This document shows positions 1-8,645 of a DNA stretch of 64,000 nucleotides, one piece after another. The stretch is from an uncultured Tenacibaculum sp. GTDB taxonomy: Bacteria; Bacteroidota; Bacteroidia; Flavobacteriales; Flavobacteriaceae. Numbering within the stretch: position 1 is the first letter of the stretch; every line of letters begins with the position of its first letter. Under the pieces are notes generated by a model, which saw only the letters and a list, made by a program, of their open reading frames with translations, did no database searches and was not told the origin of the DNA. The stretch lies in NCBI GenBank assembly GCA_947498055.1, contig CANMJA010000001.1:124001-188000 (forward strand), written 5' to 3'. A program made the position numbers and the translations under genes.

Positions 1-223
1 CATATTTATCGTAGTTACAATAATCATTAGGGTTTCCAAGTAAATTCATTATCTCTTCAAATGTTTTCCCTATTAATTTATTATTATTCATTAAACTTTT
101 TAACATTTGATCTCTATGACTATATCGTCCTTCAACATTAATTAGCCATTTCTCTTTACTAAATTCTTTCTGACAACTAATATTAAAAGCAAATATGATA
201 CAAATTAAGATTTTTTTGATCAT
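1..223 (-). CDS. Partial lipoprotein, SmpA/BamE-like
   Basis: The 5' end of a minus-strand gene runs off the left edge of the window. Reading starts at ATG (221-223) and gives MIKKILICIIFAFNISCQKE, a classic lipoprotein signal peptide with Cys17 in the lipobox. About 74 codons are visible with no stop. The visible end contains GKTFEEIMNLLGNPNDYC, which resembles the 'G-x-(S/T)-x-x-E-hhxLLG-x-P' signature of small SmpA/BamE-like lipoproteins, but the fold cannot be confirmed from this fragment. I infer export to the periplasmic face. Function is unknown. Confidence 0.6.
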   Translation of the reverse strand, partial: MIKKILICIIFAFNISCQKEFSKEKWLINVEGRYSHRDQMLKSLMNNNKLIGKTFEEIMNLLGNPNDYCNYDKY

Positions 224-344
224 AATTTCACTAAATTATAAAGCGCCTTTAGGTACTTTATTTGGGGGTTTAGCGGGAGTGTAGTCATAAATAAATGGAG
301 GGATATTTATTTACAGACTGTAATGTAAAAAAATATCGAGATAC

Positions 345-1073
345 CTACAAGTGTTTTTTTAATTCATCTTCATTATTTAAACATATGTATTTTTTAGATA
401 ATGGTGGTTTTGCTATAATAAATATTGGAATATTAGTAGCTATAGCCGCTTCTATTTTTTGCTGTAACTTTCCGTTTACACCGCTTTCTTTCGTTATAAT
501 GATATCTGGAGAATACTGTTTAAATAGTTTTATTTCTTCTTCTACTTCTTGAGGTAAACCATATAATAAGCTGTTTTCTGGAAAATCAGCTTTAAAAGCA
601 ACAGCTCTCGATTCTTCTCTATCTAAAATACGAAACCAACTTTTATGCTGTTTCCAAAAGGGTTTTAATTTTTGAATAGTTTGTACTCCTGATAATGCTA
701 ACAAACTTTTATATCCCTTCTTTTCAAAATCAGCTATTGCTTCTTGAAAACTGTTTACATAGCTTACTAGTGGATGTTTTGTTCTTTCTAAAAAAGCCCT
801 CTCAAAACGAATTTTAGGAATAGATATATTTGCTTTGATAATATTGGCATGTAAATTCTCTGCAAACGGATGTGCTGCATTTATAATATGTGTAACTTTA
901 TGTTGCTTACAAAAGGTTTCTATATCCTCAGGTTCCATTGCTCCGTGAATATAGTTTCCTTTTCCTTCAAAGTTTATTTTAGTCTTCGTGGTATAGGTAT
1001 AATCTAAATTTTGTTCTTCTAAAATTTTAGCTACTTTTTTTCCTTCTGTTGTACCTCCGAAAACTAATATCAT
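345..1073 (-). CDS. cobK: Precorrin-6A reductase (CobK/CbiJ)
   Basis: Predicted NAD(P)H-dependent reductase of the corrin macrocycle (precorrin-6A to the dihydro form). The 242-residue length is normal for CobK/CbiJ. The N-terminus MILVFGGTTEGKKVAKIL is the family's nucleotide-binding glycine motif (GGTTEG, residues 6-11), and the centre has the typical TKESG segment (IIITKESGVNGKLQQKIEAA). The ATG overlaps the stop of the upstream 192-aa gene by four bases (ATGA), so the two are probably translationally coupled. It is the distal gene of the minus-strand corrin cluster. A cytoplasmic enzyme. Confident in family; whether it acts on the cobalt-free (aerobic) or cobalt-containing (anaerobic) intermediate cannot be read from the sequence. 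Confidence 0.9.
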   Translation of the reverse strand: MILVFGGTTEGKKVAKILEEQNLDYTYTTKTKINFEGKGNYIHGAMEPEDIETFCKQHKVTHIINAAHPFAENLHANIIKANISIPKIRFERAFLERTKHPLVSYVNSFQEAIADFEKKGYKSLLALSGVQTIQKLKPFWKQHKSWFRILDREESRAVAFKADFPENSLLYGLPQEVEEEIKLFKQYSPDIIITKESGVNGKLQQKIEAAIATNIPIFIIAKPPLSKKYICLNNEDELKKHL

Positions 1074-1648
1074 ACTCTTCTTTCTATTTTTTTCAATAAA
1101 AGATTACCTAACTCTTCTATCTCTTGTACTCCTTTTTCATCTAAGGTACCGATACTTTCATATACTATTTCAAAGAAACTATATATGTTCTTTCCATTTA
1201 TTGCTTTAAAATCTAATTGTGCAACATGAGTGTTCCTAAATTTACCGCGAATTTCCTTTACTTCTTTTTCTATTTTAAAAATAGTTTTAGCATTATAATT
1301 TATAGTTCCTTTTATTAGGTTACTTCTGAATACAATTTTATTTTTAGTTATGTAACTATAGTCTAAATAGGCTGAAAGAATTGAAACTACTACTCCTAAT
1401 GCTATTAACGCCGAAATAAAAATTAGAATTGACCACCAGAGGTTAACTTCTTTTACTTTAGGAATTAGATATACAAATGATATTGAAATAATGAATGTTA
1501 TGCTATTTTTTAAATGTTCTCCACTAAATAAAATAAACTTATGTTTTAAATGAATTCCATCCTTTCCCTCACCAATTAAAACATTATGTTTATTTGCTAA
1601 AAAACTTAACCTATCCATTATTTTATTTTTTCTAGAAACTAAAATCAT
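1070..1648 (-). CDS. Hypothetical two-TM membrane protein
   Basis: 192 residues, not recognised. Two hydrophobic segments are visible, at about residues 47-62 (ITFIISISFVYLI) and 70-95 (WWSILIFISALIALGVVVSIL), followed by a soluble beta-rich region ending in charged helices. The arrangement of short N-terminal segment, two TM helices and beta-rich tail resembles bacterial PH-like membrane proteins, but that is a guess. It overlaps cobK by four bases and follows the CbiG-CobM gene after a 137-bp repeat-containing gap. ATG at 1648 is used; Met11 (about 1618) is an alternative start. There is no obvious link to cobalamin beyond the operon position. Confidence 0.7.
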   Translation of the reverse strand: MILVSRKNKIMDRLSFLANKHNVLIGEGKDGIHLKHKFILFSGEHLKNSITFIISISFVYLIPKVKEVNLWWSILIFISALIALGVVVSILSAYLDYSYITKNKIVFRSNLIKGTINYNAKTIFKIEKEVKEIRGKFRNTHVAQLDFKAINGKNIYSFFEIVYESIGTLDEKGVQEIEELGNLLLKKIERRV

Positions 1649-1698
1649 TCGTAATATAATGAAGAATAATTTTAGTTTCTAAAAGTAATTGAATAATT

Positions 1699-1763
1699 CT
1701 CGAGAGCTCTTTTAAGCGAAGTCGAAGTATATTTTATTTTGATTTTAACTTCGCTCAATCTCT
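1699..1763. repeat. Interspersed palindromic repeat (copy 1)
   Basis: Imperfect inverted repeat in the gap between the CbiG-CobM and 192-aa genes. The left arm carries AAGCGAAGTCGAAGT and the right arm AACTTCGCTCAATCTC, around an AT-rich loop. It belongs to the same 'GAGCGCAGTCGAGA'-type family seen at about 5569, 10523, 12391 and 50137 in this window, and appears to be the most diverged copy. Hairpin potential suggests a REP-like or attenuator-like element. No open frame runs through it. Confidence 0.55.
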
Positions 1764-1785
1764 ATAAAAAAACTAACATTATTCT

Positions 1786-3636
1786 TTATTGAATAACCTT
1801 TTGTTTTTTTCTAAAAATATGATGCCAATTATCATCATATAACCAAGATCTGTTTTTTCTTGCTCCAACAGCTTCTCCTACTACTATTAGTACGGTTCTT
1901 GTTAATTTATTTTCTTTTATAATTTTCGCTAAATCTGTTAACTCACCTGTCCAAACTTGTTCATCTTTCCAGCTAACTCTGTATAAAACAGCTAAAGGTG
2001 TTTCTGGCGGATAATGTTCTAATAACTCCGCCTGAGTTTTCTTGGCTATTCCAGCACTTAAGAAGATACACATCGTAGCTCTTAACTTTGCCATATCCGC
2101 AATATTCTCATGCTCTGGCGTAGGTGTATTTCCTTCACCACGTGTTAAAATAATAGTTTGGGCTACCTCGGGAATAGTAAATTCTGATTTTAAATAGGCT
2201 GCTGCTGCTTGAAAAGAAGAAATTCCTGGTACAATAAAATAATCATATCCTTTCGCATCAAAAATGGTCATTTGCTCTTGAATCGCTCCATATATAGATG
2301 GGTCACCAGAATGTAAACGAACAATTTTTTTTCCTTTACCATAATAATCATCTACAATACTTATTTGTTCTTCTAAAGTCATCGATGCAGAATTACGAAC
2401 CAATGCTCCTTCTTTAGCCATATGCGTTAATTCTTCTGGCACTAAACTTCCTGCGTATAAAATACAATCGGCTTGTTCTAATAATTGTTGTCCTTTTATC
2501 GTTAAAAACTCCGGATCACCAGAACCAGCACCAACAATAGCTATTTCTGCTTTTCTTTCATATGCTTCAGATAAAGAGATCGCATAGGTGAATTTTTTTC
2601 CAGAAGAAGTTATTGCTTTTGTTTTTTCTACTAGCCAAGTATCTGTATTTGCTATTAATGCAGAGGATGCTTCTGAAACCCCGTATACTCCTACCTTTTT
2701 TTTCACTACTTCTGAAGGATTGGCAACTTCTATAGAATTTAATTCTTCTCCATTATACGTAATAAAAGGAATTTCATACTCTTGTGCAAAATCTAAATAC
2801 GCTTGTTCTTGTTCTTTTATAGCTGCCGAACCTATTGCATATACACCTTCTAAAGCTATTTGTTGTTTTTCTAATTCTTCTTGAATTCCTCTAATTAATA
2901 ATGATGGTTCTATATCTTTTGCGCAACCACTTCCCAGAGAAAGACATGGTGGATAAAAACTAAGTACTGGTTTTTCTGTTTCCACTAACTCGTAACCAAC
3001 ATATAATAACAGTTCATATTTAGCTATTTCTACATCTTTTATATTGTAGTAAATAGAAACAAAATCTGGACATGTTTTTTCTAAAAACTCCGTTCCTTTA
3101 TCTTTTACTTTTAATACTAATGCTGTCGGCTTTCTATTCACATATAATGCTATGATTTCATTCAATGGAATAGATGATTTTGTTTTCCAATTATAAGTAG
3201 AAGCTAAAGTATCTAAACTCCAAATATTTTGTAAATCGCTAGAAGTTGAAACTACTGGTTGCGCTTGTAATATTCTACCTACCTGAGCTGTTAATTCATT
3301 TGCTCCACCAATATGACCACTTAAAACTGCCTGTGCAAACTTTCCTTGATCATCTACATTAATTACAGCAGGATCTGTTTTTTTATCTTCAATATATTTT
3401 GAAATACTTCGTACACAAATACCTAAAGCTCCAATAAAAATCCAAGCATCAAATTTGTGAAATCTTTTTTCTAATAATTCACTTACAGAATCAATTCTTT
3501 TTCGATCCTTAGTTTCTGTTATTTCTCTTGTAGTATATACTTTACTTCTTTGAAATTCACTTTGTAAAGTTTCTGCTATTACTTGTCCTTGATCTGTAAA
3601 ACTAAGTATTGCTACTTTTAATATCTTTTCTGGCAT
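1786..3636 (-). CDS. cbiG/cobM: CbiG-CobM fusion: corrin lactone opening / precorrin-4 C11-methyltransferase
   Basis: 616 residues, two corrin enzymes in one chain. Residues 1 to about 350 are CbiG-like: an N-terminal part with GALGICVRSI and VLSGHIGGANELT motifs, a middle part, and a C-terminal CbiG segment with LSLGSGCAKDIE. Residues about 360-616 are a tetrapyrrole methylase of CobM/CbiF type: IVGAGSGDPEFLTIKG at its start, then YAGSLVPEE, RLHSGDPSIYGAIQEQ and VPGISSFQAAAAYL, all diagnostic for C11 methylation with SAM. CbiG opens the ring-A lactone in the anaerobic route. It lies 9 bp downstream of cobL in the same direction. CbiG favours an oxygen-independent or mixed pathway. Very confident in both domains. 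Confidence 0.93.
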   Translation of the reverse strand: MPEKILKVAILSFTDQGQVIAETLQSEFQRSKVYTTREITETKDRKRIDSVSELLEKRFHKFDAWIFIGALGICVRSISKYIEDKKTDPAVINVDDQGKFAQAVLSGHIGGANELTAQVGRILQAQPVVSTSSDLQNIWSLDTLASTYNWKTKSSIPLNEIIALYVNRKPTALVLKVKDKGTEFLEKTCPDFVSIYYNIKDVEIAKYELLLYVGYELVETEKPVLSFYPPCLSLGSGCAKDIEPSLLIRGIQEELEKQQIALEGVYAIGSAAIKEQEQAYLDFAQEYEIPFITYNGEELNSIEVANPSEVVKKKVGVYGVSEASSALIANTDTWLVEKTKAITSSGKKFTYAISLSEAYERKAEIAIVGAGSGDPEFLTIKGQQLLEQADCILYAGSLVPEELTHMAKEGALVRNSASMTLEEQISIVDDYYGKGKKIVRLHSGDPSIYGAIQEQMTIFDAKGYDYFIVPGISSFQAAAAYLKSEFTIPEVAQTIILTRGEGNTPTPEHENIADMAKLRATMCIFLSAGIAKKTQAELLEHYPPETPLAVLYRVSWKDEQVWTGELTDLAKIIKENKLTRTVLIVVGEAVGARKNRSWLYDDNWHHIFRKKQKVIQ

Positions 3637-3645
3637 GATTCCTTC

Positions 3646-4827
3646 TTATTGTTTGATTGCTTTTAGTATACTAATAGGATTATGCAAATCTACTGTTATA
3701 TTTGTTCTTTCGGTAATCAAAAAGTTGTAATCTTCACAACCTTTTTCAAAATCTACCTTACTTTTTTCTTGTACAGCATTAATCACTAAAATCGTTCCTT
3801 TTGAAATAATTTTAGAAATTCTTTCTAGCAATTCTATTAATCTACCTCCGTGCCCACCAATAAAAATGGCATCTGATTTTGGATATTCTTCTAATTTTTT
3901 CTCAAAAATATCGCCCATTACACATTCAATTCCTATTGCTCCAAAACGAGTTGTATTTTCCTCCAATATTCCTTCACATTCTGGTCGTTTTTCAAAAGCG
4001 ATCACTTCTAATTTAGGGTTTCTTAATTTTGCTTCAATAGCTATAGAACCTGTACAAAAACCAATATCCCAAAGTGTCTTCGCTTCTAACACATTCAAAT
4101 AGTGTAATGACGTTAAACGAATGGGCATCTTTGTAATCATATTTGGTCTTCCTTCTAAACCTTTAAATTGATTATTAGGAATACCAAATGGTATTTTTCT
4201 ATGTTTTTGTTTGTGTAATAACACACAGTTTAAAGCATGGTAATTTTCTGTAGTAGCTTCCTGTAATGAATTTGTTTGGATCTTTTCCTGTTCTCCTTCT
4301 AAATCTTCTCCAATACTTATCGTGTAATTATCATATCCATAATTTAATAATCGCTCTGCAATTGTTTTCGGGTTCTTTTTTCCGTCAGTTAATACTCCTA
4401 TTAATGGAAATTGTTGCATTACAGCTTCATCTAAGGCTTTCCAAGTTCGTCCATGAACACTTACAGTAACTAATTGATTACTGTTTGTATTTGTTTTATT
4501 AGCTAACACTTGTATAGAACTAAAGGAAGGAAATGTGTGTATTATTGCTTTTGGAAACTTATTTTTTAAAGTATTTGAAATCCCATAAAACAATGGATTA
4601 CCAGATGCAAACACTACAATTGCTTCTTTTGAGCTTTCGTATTGTTTAAAAATGGTTTGTAATGGACCACTAATTGAAATCCATGTGTGATTTTCTGGTA
4701 AAAAAGAACTCACTAAATTATAATGACGTTTACCTCCACTAAACAAAGTGTTTTGTTTAATTAATTGTTCTTGTTCTTTTGTAAAAACAGGATTCTTATT
4801 TGGTATGCCAATTACATGAAATGTCAT
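3646..4827 (-). CDS. cobL: Precorrin-6B C5,15-methyltransferase, decarboxylating (CobL; CbiE+CbiT)
   Basis: 393 residues, the usual length for the bifunctional CobL. The N-terminal half is CbiE-like (tetrapyrrole methylase; FSGGKRHYNL and VFASGNPLFYGIS motifs) and methylates C5. The C-terminal half is a CbiT-like Rossmann methyltransferase with the SAM motif DIGFCTGSIAIE at residues 254-265 and IFIGGHGGRL further on; it methylates C15 and removes the C12 acetate carboxyl. It directly abuts bluB (stop of bluB at 4828, ATG at 4827) and sits 9 bp upstream of the CbiG-CobM gene, so it is clearly part of one transcription unit. A cytoplasmic enzyme. Confidence 0.93.
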   Translation of the reverse strand: MTFHVIGIPNKNPVFTKEQEQLIKQNTLFSGGKRHYNLVSSFLPENHTWISISGPLQTIFKQYESSKEAIVVFASGNPLFYGISNTLKNKFPKAIIHTFPSFSSIQVLANKTNTNSNQLVTVSVHGRTWKALDEAVMQQFPLIGVLTDGKKNPKTIAERLLNYGYDNYTISIGEDLEGEQEKIQTNSLQEATTENYHALNCVLLHKQKHRKIPFGIPNNQFKGLEGRPNMITKMPIRLTSLHYLNVLEAKTLWDIGFCTGSIAIEAKLRNPKLEVIAFEKRPECEGILEENTTRFGAIGIECVMGDIFEKKLEEYPKSDAIFIGGHGGRLIELLERISKIISKGTILVINAVQEKSKVDFEKGCEDYNFLITERTNITVDLHNPISILKAIKQ

Positions 4828-5484
4828 TTAATACTTTTCTTCAATAATTACTTCATTCAATGGTTTTCTTTTGTCCCACTTTTTCATTTCCAACTCTGGT
4901 TTATTGTAAAATAGGTCGGTATACCCAAAGCATAAATAGCCAATGAGTTCGTTTTCTTTTGGCGCATTTAAAATGGATTTCACTTTTTCAGGGTCTAATA
5001 TACTTACCCAACCCATTCCAATATTTAAAGAACGTGCCATTAACCACATATTTTGAATAGCGCAAACTACGCTATATCTTCCCATATTAGGCATGCTTGT
5101 TTGCCCTAATACTGGAGTATCTTTAGGTTTGTAAAACACAGCAATGTTTAAAGGAGCTTCTTCAATTCCTTCTAATTTTAAGTTGGTATATTTTTCTTGT
5201 TTCTCCTCTTTAAATTGATTTACTCCTTTTGTGTTTTCAGTTTCAAAAGAGGTTTTTATTTTTAGTTTTGTTTCTTTATTTTTTATAATTACAAATTCCC
5301 AAGGTTGCGAAAAACCTACAGAAGGCCCATGTAAACCAGCGGTTATTATTTTATGAACAGTATCTTCTTCAATTTCTTTGGATAAAAATCTATTTCCACG
5401 AACATCTCGTCTACTTTGAATAATTTCAAAGAGTAAATCTTGTTCTTGCTCAGTAAAAAGACGTTGCGTAAAATCTGATTTCAT
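4828..5484 (-). CDS. bluB: 5,6-dimethylbenzimidazole synthase (BluB)
   Basis: 218-residue flavin-destructase of the nitroreductase fold, which cuts FMNH2 with oxygen to make the lower ligand DMB of cobalamin. Recognised by SRRDVRGNRFLSKEI near residues 29-43 (FMN-phosphate Arg cluster), HGPSVGFSQPWEFVII (the BluB-type GxSxxxSQPW segment) and SLNIGMGWVSI toward the C-terminus. Its position directly before cobL, inside the corrin cluster, separates it from ordinary nitroreductases. BluB requires molecular oxygen, so the organism probably makes B12 with DMB under aerobic or microaerobic conditions. Upstream is a 500-bp gap containing interspersed repeats; transcription may restart there. Confidence 0.93.
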   Translation of the reverse strand: MKSDFTQRLFTEQEQDLLFEIIQSRRDVRGNRFLSKEIEEDTVHKIITAGLHGPSVGFSQPWEFVIIKNKETKLKIKTSFETENTKGVNQFKEEKQEKYTNLKLEGIEEAPLNIAVFYKPKDTPVLGQTSMPNMGRYSVVCAIQNMWLMARSLNIGMGWVSILDPEKVKSILNAPKENELIGYLCFGYTDLFYNKPELEMKKWDKRKPLNEVIIEEKY

Positions 5485-5568
5485 GTTATTTAATATTCTA
5501 ACTTTTTAGTTTTATATTTTTCTATTGATTGAATCTTTCGACTATTACTCAAAATAAACTAAAGTTTT

Positions 5569-5632
5569 GTCCGATCGAGCGCAGTCGAGATCTATTTATG
5601 ATTCTTTAATTATCTCTCGACTGTGAGGAGAC
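5569..5632. repeat. Interspersed palindromic repeat (copy 2)
   Basis: The left arm contains CGATCGAGCGCAGTCGAGAT and the right arm ATCTCTCGACTGTGAGGAGA, separated by about 20 AT-rich bases; together they form a long imperfect hairpin. The core GAGCGCAGTCGAGA is shared with the copies at 10523-10590 and 50137-50199. It is non-coding and lies upstream of bluB. Confidence 0.65.
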
Positions 5633-5743
5633 ATTTCGTATGTTATCAAATCTGCTTGAAATTTCTTTTCTCGGGTTTACCATTGACATCTTTTTTTTAT
5701 AGTTTGTTTTTTAACCGTTTACAAAAACACAATCTTTCTCATC

Positions 5744-5930
5744 TTTGCCTTGATGCAAAGAAGCAAAAATCAAGACGGATGATAAAAAAACAAGAAAATG
5801 CTACGGCATCACCAGCCACAGATAAAAAGAACTCGCTGCGCTCAGACAGCTTTTTATCTCTATGCCTACGCTGCTGCCTTGATTTTTCAAATTTTTTATC
5901 AATAGGTCGAATCATAATTTCCGTTTTTGT
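5744..5930. repeat. Structured non-coding repeat-like element
   Basis: A GC-richer island within AT-rich intergenic DNA. It includes AAGCAAAAATCAAGACGG near the left end, AACTCGCTGCGCTCAGACAG in the middle and CTGCCTTGATTTTTCAAA near the right end. The two ends are partly complementary (AAAAATCAAG/CTTGATTTTT), giving a long-range hairpin, and the middle has short GC-rich palindromes. Base composition unlike its surroundings and the lack of a sensible reading frame suggest a dispersed, possibly mobile, palindromic unit. Only one copy is in this window, so its repetitive nature is inference. Confidence 0.35.
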
Positions 5931-5985
5931 CATTAATTCCTAAAAAAAACCTCGAATCTGCCGTTGACACTGTTTTTATATGAAA

Positions 5986-7353
5986 TTAGCTTTGGCCAAT
6001 AACATCCATTTCTTCTAAAGTAAATGCTGCATTTACAATAGCTCCTGCAAAATTACTTCCGCCTCTACGTTCTTTTACCAATGTATACGGCGTGTCTTTT
6101 AGCATAGTTAAACGCTCTTTAGATTCTATTACGTTTATAAAACCAACTGGTGCTCCAATGATTCCTATAGGTTTTATAGTTCCTTCATATGCTTGATCTA
6201 CAATTTCAATTAATGCAGTTGGCGCATTACCAATTACAAATAATGCGTTTGGGTATCTTTTAGCAGCTAATTTAATACCTGCTTGCGATCGTGTTAAGTT
6301 TTCTTCTTTAGCAATTTGTAACGCTTCTTCATCGTTTAACAAACAAACAACTTCATTTCCATATTTACTGGTATACGCTCTTGTTATTCCTGATTGTACC
6401 ATGGTTACATCTGTTACAATGGTTCCTCCAGCTTTTAAATAAGCGTTCCATTTTGTAATTGCATCCTTAGACGATTCCACATAATCAATATAATCGAAAT
6501 CACCCGAAGTATGAATACAACGAATTGCTGCCCATAAAGTATCTTTATCTAAATTATTAGCTGGAATATTTGTTAGAATTTCTTCAAAACTTGCTAATTG
6601 AATTTCAGAACCTGTATGTGGTTTTCTGTCTAAATATCCTCTTGGAGTAATTAAATGATCTCTATATCTAAACGTTTGGCTATTACCAATAAGTACTACA
6701 CTAAACATGTCTACTTGTTCTACATCTAATTCACCTAGTGTAGTTAGTATGATATTTTCTTCTGCACGTCCTAATTGTTTGCAAATAGCCACTGGGGTAT
6801 TTGGATTTCTATGTTCTAGATAGATTTTTTTTAGTGCATTTAATTGCCAATAGCGTTTTTTACTTTTCGGATTGTATAACCCGGTAACAAAATCACCAAT
6901 AGCTGCTCCTTTAATTCTTTTTTCAATAGTAGTCCAAGGTGTCATTAAATCAGATAATGAAATACAACAAAAATCATGACCTAAAATAGCACCTAATTTA
7001 CTCCCCGCAGTGATGAATGCAGAAATACCCGGCACTGTTTCTACTGGAATATCTAAAGCATCTTTTGCTATTCTTTCATATACCAAAGAAGCCATAGCAT
7101 AAATACTTGCATCTCCAGAGCCTATTACAACTACTTTTTCTCCTTTTAATGCATATTCTACAGCTATTTCAGCTCGTTTTTCTTCTTCACTTAATTCTTT
7201 TCCTATACGAAGTATATCGTCAGAAATTAAATGTTCTATGAATTGAAAATAATAATGATATCCGATAATTACAGTGGCTTCTTTTATTGCCTCTGTAGCC
7301 ATTGGTATAATATAATCTTTATGCCCTGGTCCTAAACCTACTACTTTAATCAT
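5986..7353 (-). CDS. cobJ/cobH: CobJ-CobH fusion: precorrin-3B C17-methyltransferase / precorrin-8X methylmutase
   Basis: 455 residues joining two steps of ring synthesis. Residues 1 to about 245 are a tetrapyrrole methylase (VVGLGPGHKDYIIPMA at the start, VIGSGDASIYAMASLV, VPGISAFITAGSKLGAILGHDFCCISLSDLMTPW), matching CobJ/CbiH, the ring-contraction methylase. Residues about 255-455 are a CobH/CbiC methylmutase, with the expected catalytic histidine in CIHTSGDFDY (His281), then GGTIVTDVTMVQSGI and IGAPVGFINVIESKE. The gene starts one base after the cobI stop codon. The order of domains matches CbiHC-type fusions. Cytoplasmic. Confidence 0.93.
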   Translation of the reverse strand: MIKVVGLGPGHKDYIIPMATEAIKEATVIIGYHYYFQFIEHLISDDILRIGKELSEEEKRAEIAVEYALKGEKVVVIGSGDASIYAMASLVYERIAKDALDIPVETVPGISAFITAGSKLGAILGHDFCCISLSDLMTPWTTIEKRIKGAAIGDFVTGLYNPKSKKRYWQLNALKKIYLEHRNPNTPVAICKQLGRAEENIILTTLGELDVEQVDMFSVVLIGNSQTFRYRDHLITPRGYLDRKPHTGSEIQLASFEEILTNIPANNLDKDTLWAAIRCIHTSGDFDYIDYVESSKDAITKWNAYLKAGGTIVTDVTMVQSGITRAYTSKYGNEVVCLLNDEEALQIAKEENLTRSQAGIKLAAKRYPNALFVIGNAPTALIEIVDQAYEGTIKPIGIIGAPVGFINVIESKERLTMLKDTPYTLVKERRGGSNFAGAIVNAAFTLEEMDVIGQS

Positions 7354-7354
7354 T

Positions 7355-8050
7355 CTATCCTTTCTTTATAATTAGTAACGAGAAATAAGGAATTACTCGT
7401 TCTGATAATTCGTCTAAATTTGTTGTTATAAATTCTTGTGCAGTTCCTAAACGTTCACAATAATAAAAATGCCACGATTGCTTTTTTAAATTTGGATAGA
7501 TTTCTTTCCAATTCGTTTTTACCTTCATTAAAATAAGGGTGTCAAACGTTTGTAAACAATTTGCTATTTCTTTAAATGTTTGTACTCTTGGTACTACGGC
7601 TATTTTATCGTTTAGTAAACTTAATGGTATTTGATGTTGCGCACCTCCTAATGAAAAAGACGGTATTCCTGGTATTAATGTTACAGGTAATTGTAACTCT
7701 TGTAACCTCGTTAAAATGTATGAGAAAGAAGCGTATAAACTGATATCTCCTTCACATACAATACATATTTTTTTACCAGATTCAAATAATTCTTTAACTA
7801 TTGCGGCAGTTTCTGTGTATACTTTGTTTACCTGATTTCTATTATCAGACATTTCTAAATAGAAGCCTCTCAATTCTTTGGTATCTAGTTGATGGTATTT
7901 CAATAACGGAAATACATAACTTTTTTTTTCTCCTTTAAAAATGGAGCCAGGATAAAAAATCACATCAGCATCTTGTAAAACTCGTAATGCTTTTAAGGTT
8001 AGTAGCTCTGGGTCACCCGGACCCAATGCTACTCCGTATATAGTATGCAC
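7355..8050 (-). CDS. cobI: Precorrin-2 C20-methyltransferase (CobI/CbiL)
   Basis: SAM-dependent methylase that adds the C20 methyl group to precorrin-2. It carries the class motif YGVALGPGDPELLTLKAL at the N-terminus, then CEGDISLYASFSYIL and PGIPSFSLGGAQ. I choose the GTG at 8050, which overlaps the upstream stop (TAGTG) and gives a 231-residue protein starting just before the conserved YGVALGPGDPE. An in-frame ATG at 8092 would add 14 residues that lie wholly inside the preceding gene and resemble nothing in the family. One base separates it from cobJ-cobH. Cytoplasmic; confident in function, less in start. Confidence 0.9.
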   Translation of the reverse strand: MHTIYGVALGPGDPELLTLKALRVLQDADVIFYPGSIFKGEKKSYVFPLLKYHQLDTKELRGFYLEMSDNRNQVNKVYTETAAIVKELFESGKKICIVCEGDISLYASFSYILTRLQELQLPVTLIPGIPSFSLGGAQHQIPLSLLNDKIAVVPRVQTFKEIANCLQTFDTLILMKVKTNWKEIYPNLKKQSWHFYYCERLGTAQEFITTNLDELSERVIPYFSLLIIKKG

Positions 8051-8634
8051 TATGCTTTTTTCTTCTTTCGTTTGTATAAAAATAGTTGCCATTTTTCTTC
8101 TGCAACTCCTGTTTTATCCATTTCTGAACGAGACATCGTGAAAAATAAATCAGACAATCTATTAATATATGCCATAATATATTCTTCTACACACTCAGGA
8201 TCTTCCTGCATTAAGGTTACTAAAGTACGTTCCCCTCTTCTCATTTGCGTTCTACACACATGGCAAAGTGCTGATATTTCGTTTCCGCCAGGTAAAATAA
8301 AATAGTCTGATGGTGAACTTATATTTGCTTCTAATTCATCTAACCATTTTTCACAAAATTCTGCTCCGTCTATTGGTTTCGGGTTCGGATTCACTTTTTT
8401 AGAATCTGAAGGACGTGCTAAATGAGACATCATATCCATCATATCTTTTTGAATACGATGTAAATTTGTTTGCCATTCATGCTCGTTCCCTAATTTAGCG
8501 CGTAACAAACCGATGGTAGAGTTTACCTCGTCTAACGTACCAATACATTCTATTCTTGCCGAGTTTTTATCTGTTCTTTTCCCTCCAAAAACACCTGTTT
8601 TACCAGCATCTCCTTTTCGTGTGTAAATTTTCAT
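8050..8634 (-). CDS. ATP:cob(I)alamin adenosyltransferase, PduO type
   Basis: 194 residues. It attaches the 5'-deoxyadenosyl group to the cobalt of cob(I)alamin or cobinamide. The PduO/MMAB signature is complete: YTRKGDAGKTG at residues 4-14 (ATP loop), RIECIGTLDEVNS at about 27-39, and FILPGG then CRTQMRRGER in the second half (Arg cluster). It lies 11 bp downstream of the CobW-like GTPase gene and overlaps the start of cobI by one base. The Lys-rich C-terminus (KRKKKKA) coincides with the overlap. Cytoplasmic. Confidence 0.93.
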   Translation of the reverse strand: MKIYTRKGDAGKTGVFGGKRTDKNSARIECIGTLDEVNSTIGLLRAKLGNEHEWQTNLHRIQKDMMDMMSHLARPSDSKKVNPNPKPIDGAEFCEKWLDELEANISSPSDYFILPGGNEISALCHVCRTQMRRGERTLVTLMQEDPECVEEYIMAYINRLSDLFFTMSRSEMDKTGVAEEKWQLFLYKRKKKKA

Positions 8635-8645
8635 GATTATGCTAT

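Larger units (their letters stand above)
5485..5985. other. 501-bp intergenic gap within the corrin cluster, repeat-rich
   Basis: No convincing gene. It contains one copy of the GAGCGCAGTCGAGA-type palindromic repeat (about 5569-5632) and a second, longer structured element (about 5744-5930) with complementary AAAAATCAAG and CTTGATTTTT arms. The open frames on both strands here are short, compositionally odd and mutually overlapping, as expected for a non-coding repeat. The gap separates the bluB-cobL-CbiG/CobM part from the CobJ-CobH part, so bluB may have its own promoter. Confidence 0.6.

Noticed and set aside
295..552. 85-codon plus-strand frame
   Set aside because: Mostly the antisense of cobK; no independent coding signal.
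6785..6795. GCCACTGG resembling a B12 box
   Set aside because: It lies inside the CobJ-CobH coding sequence, on the strand opposite to transcription, with no riboswitch context.
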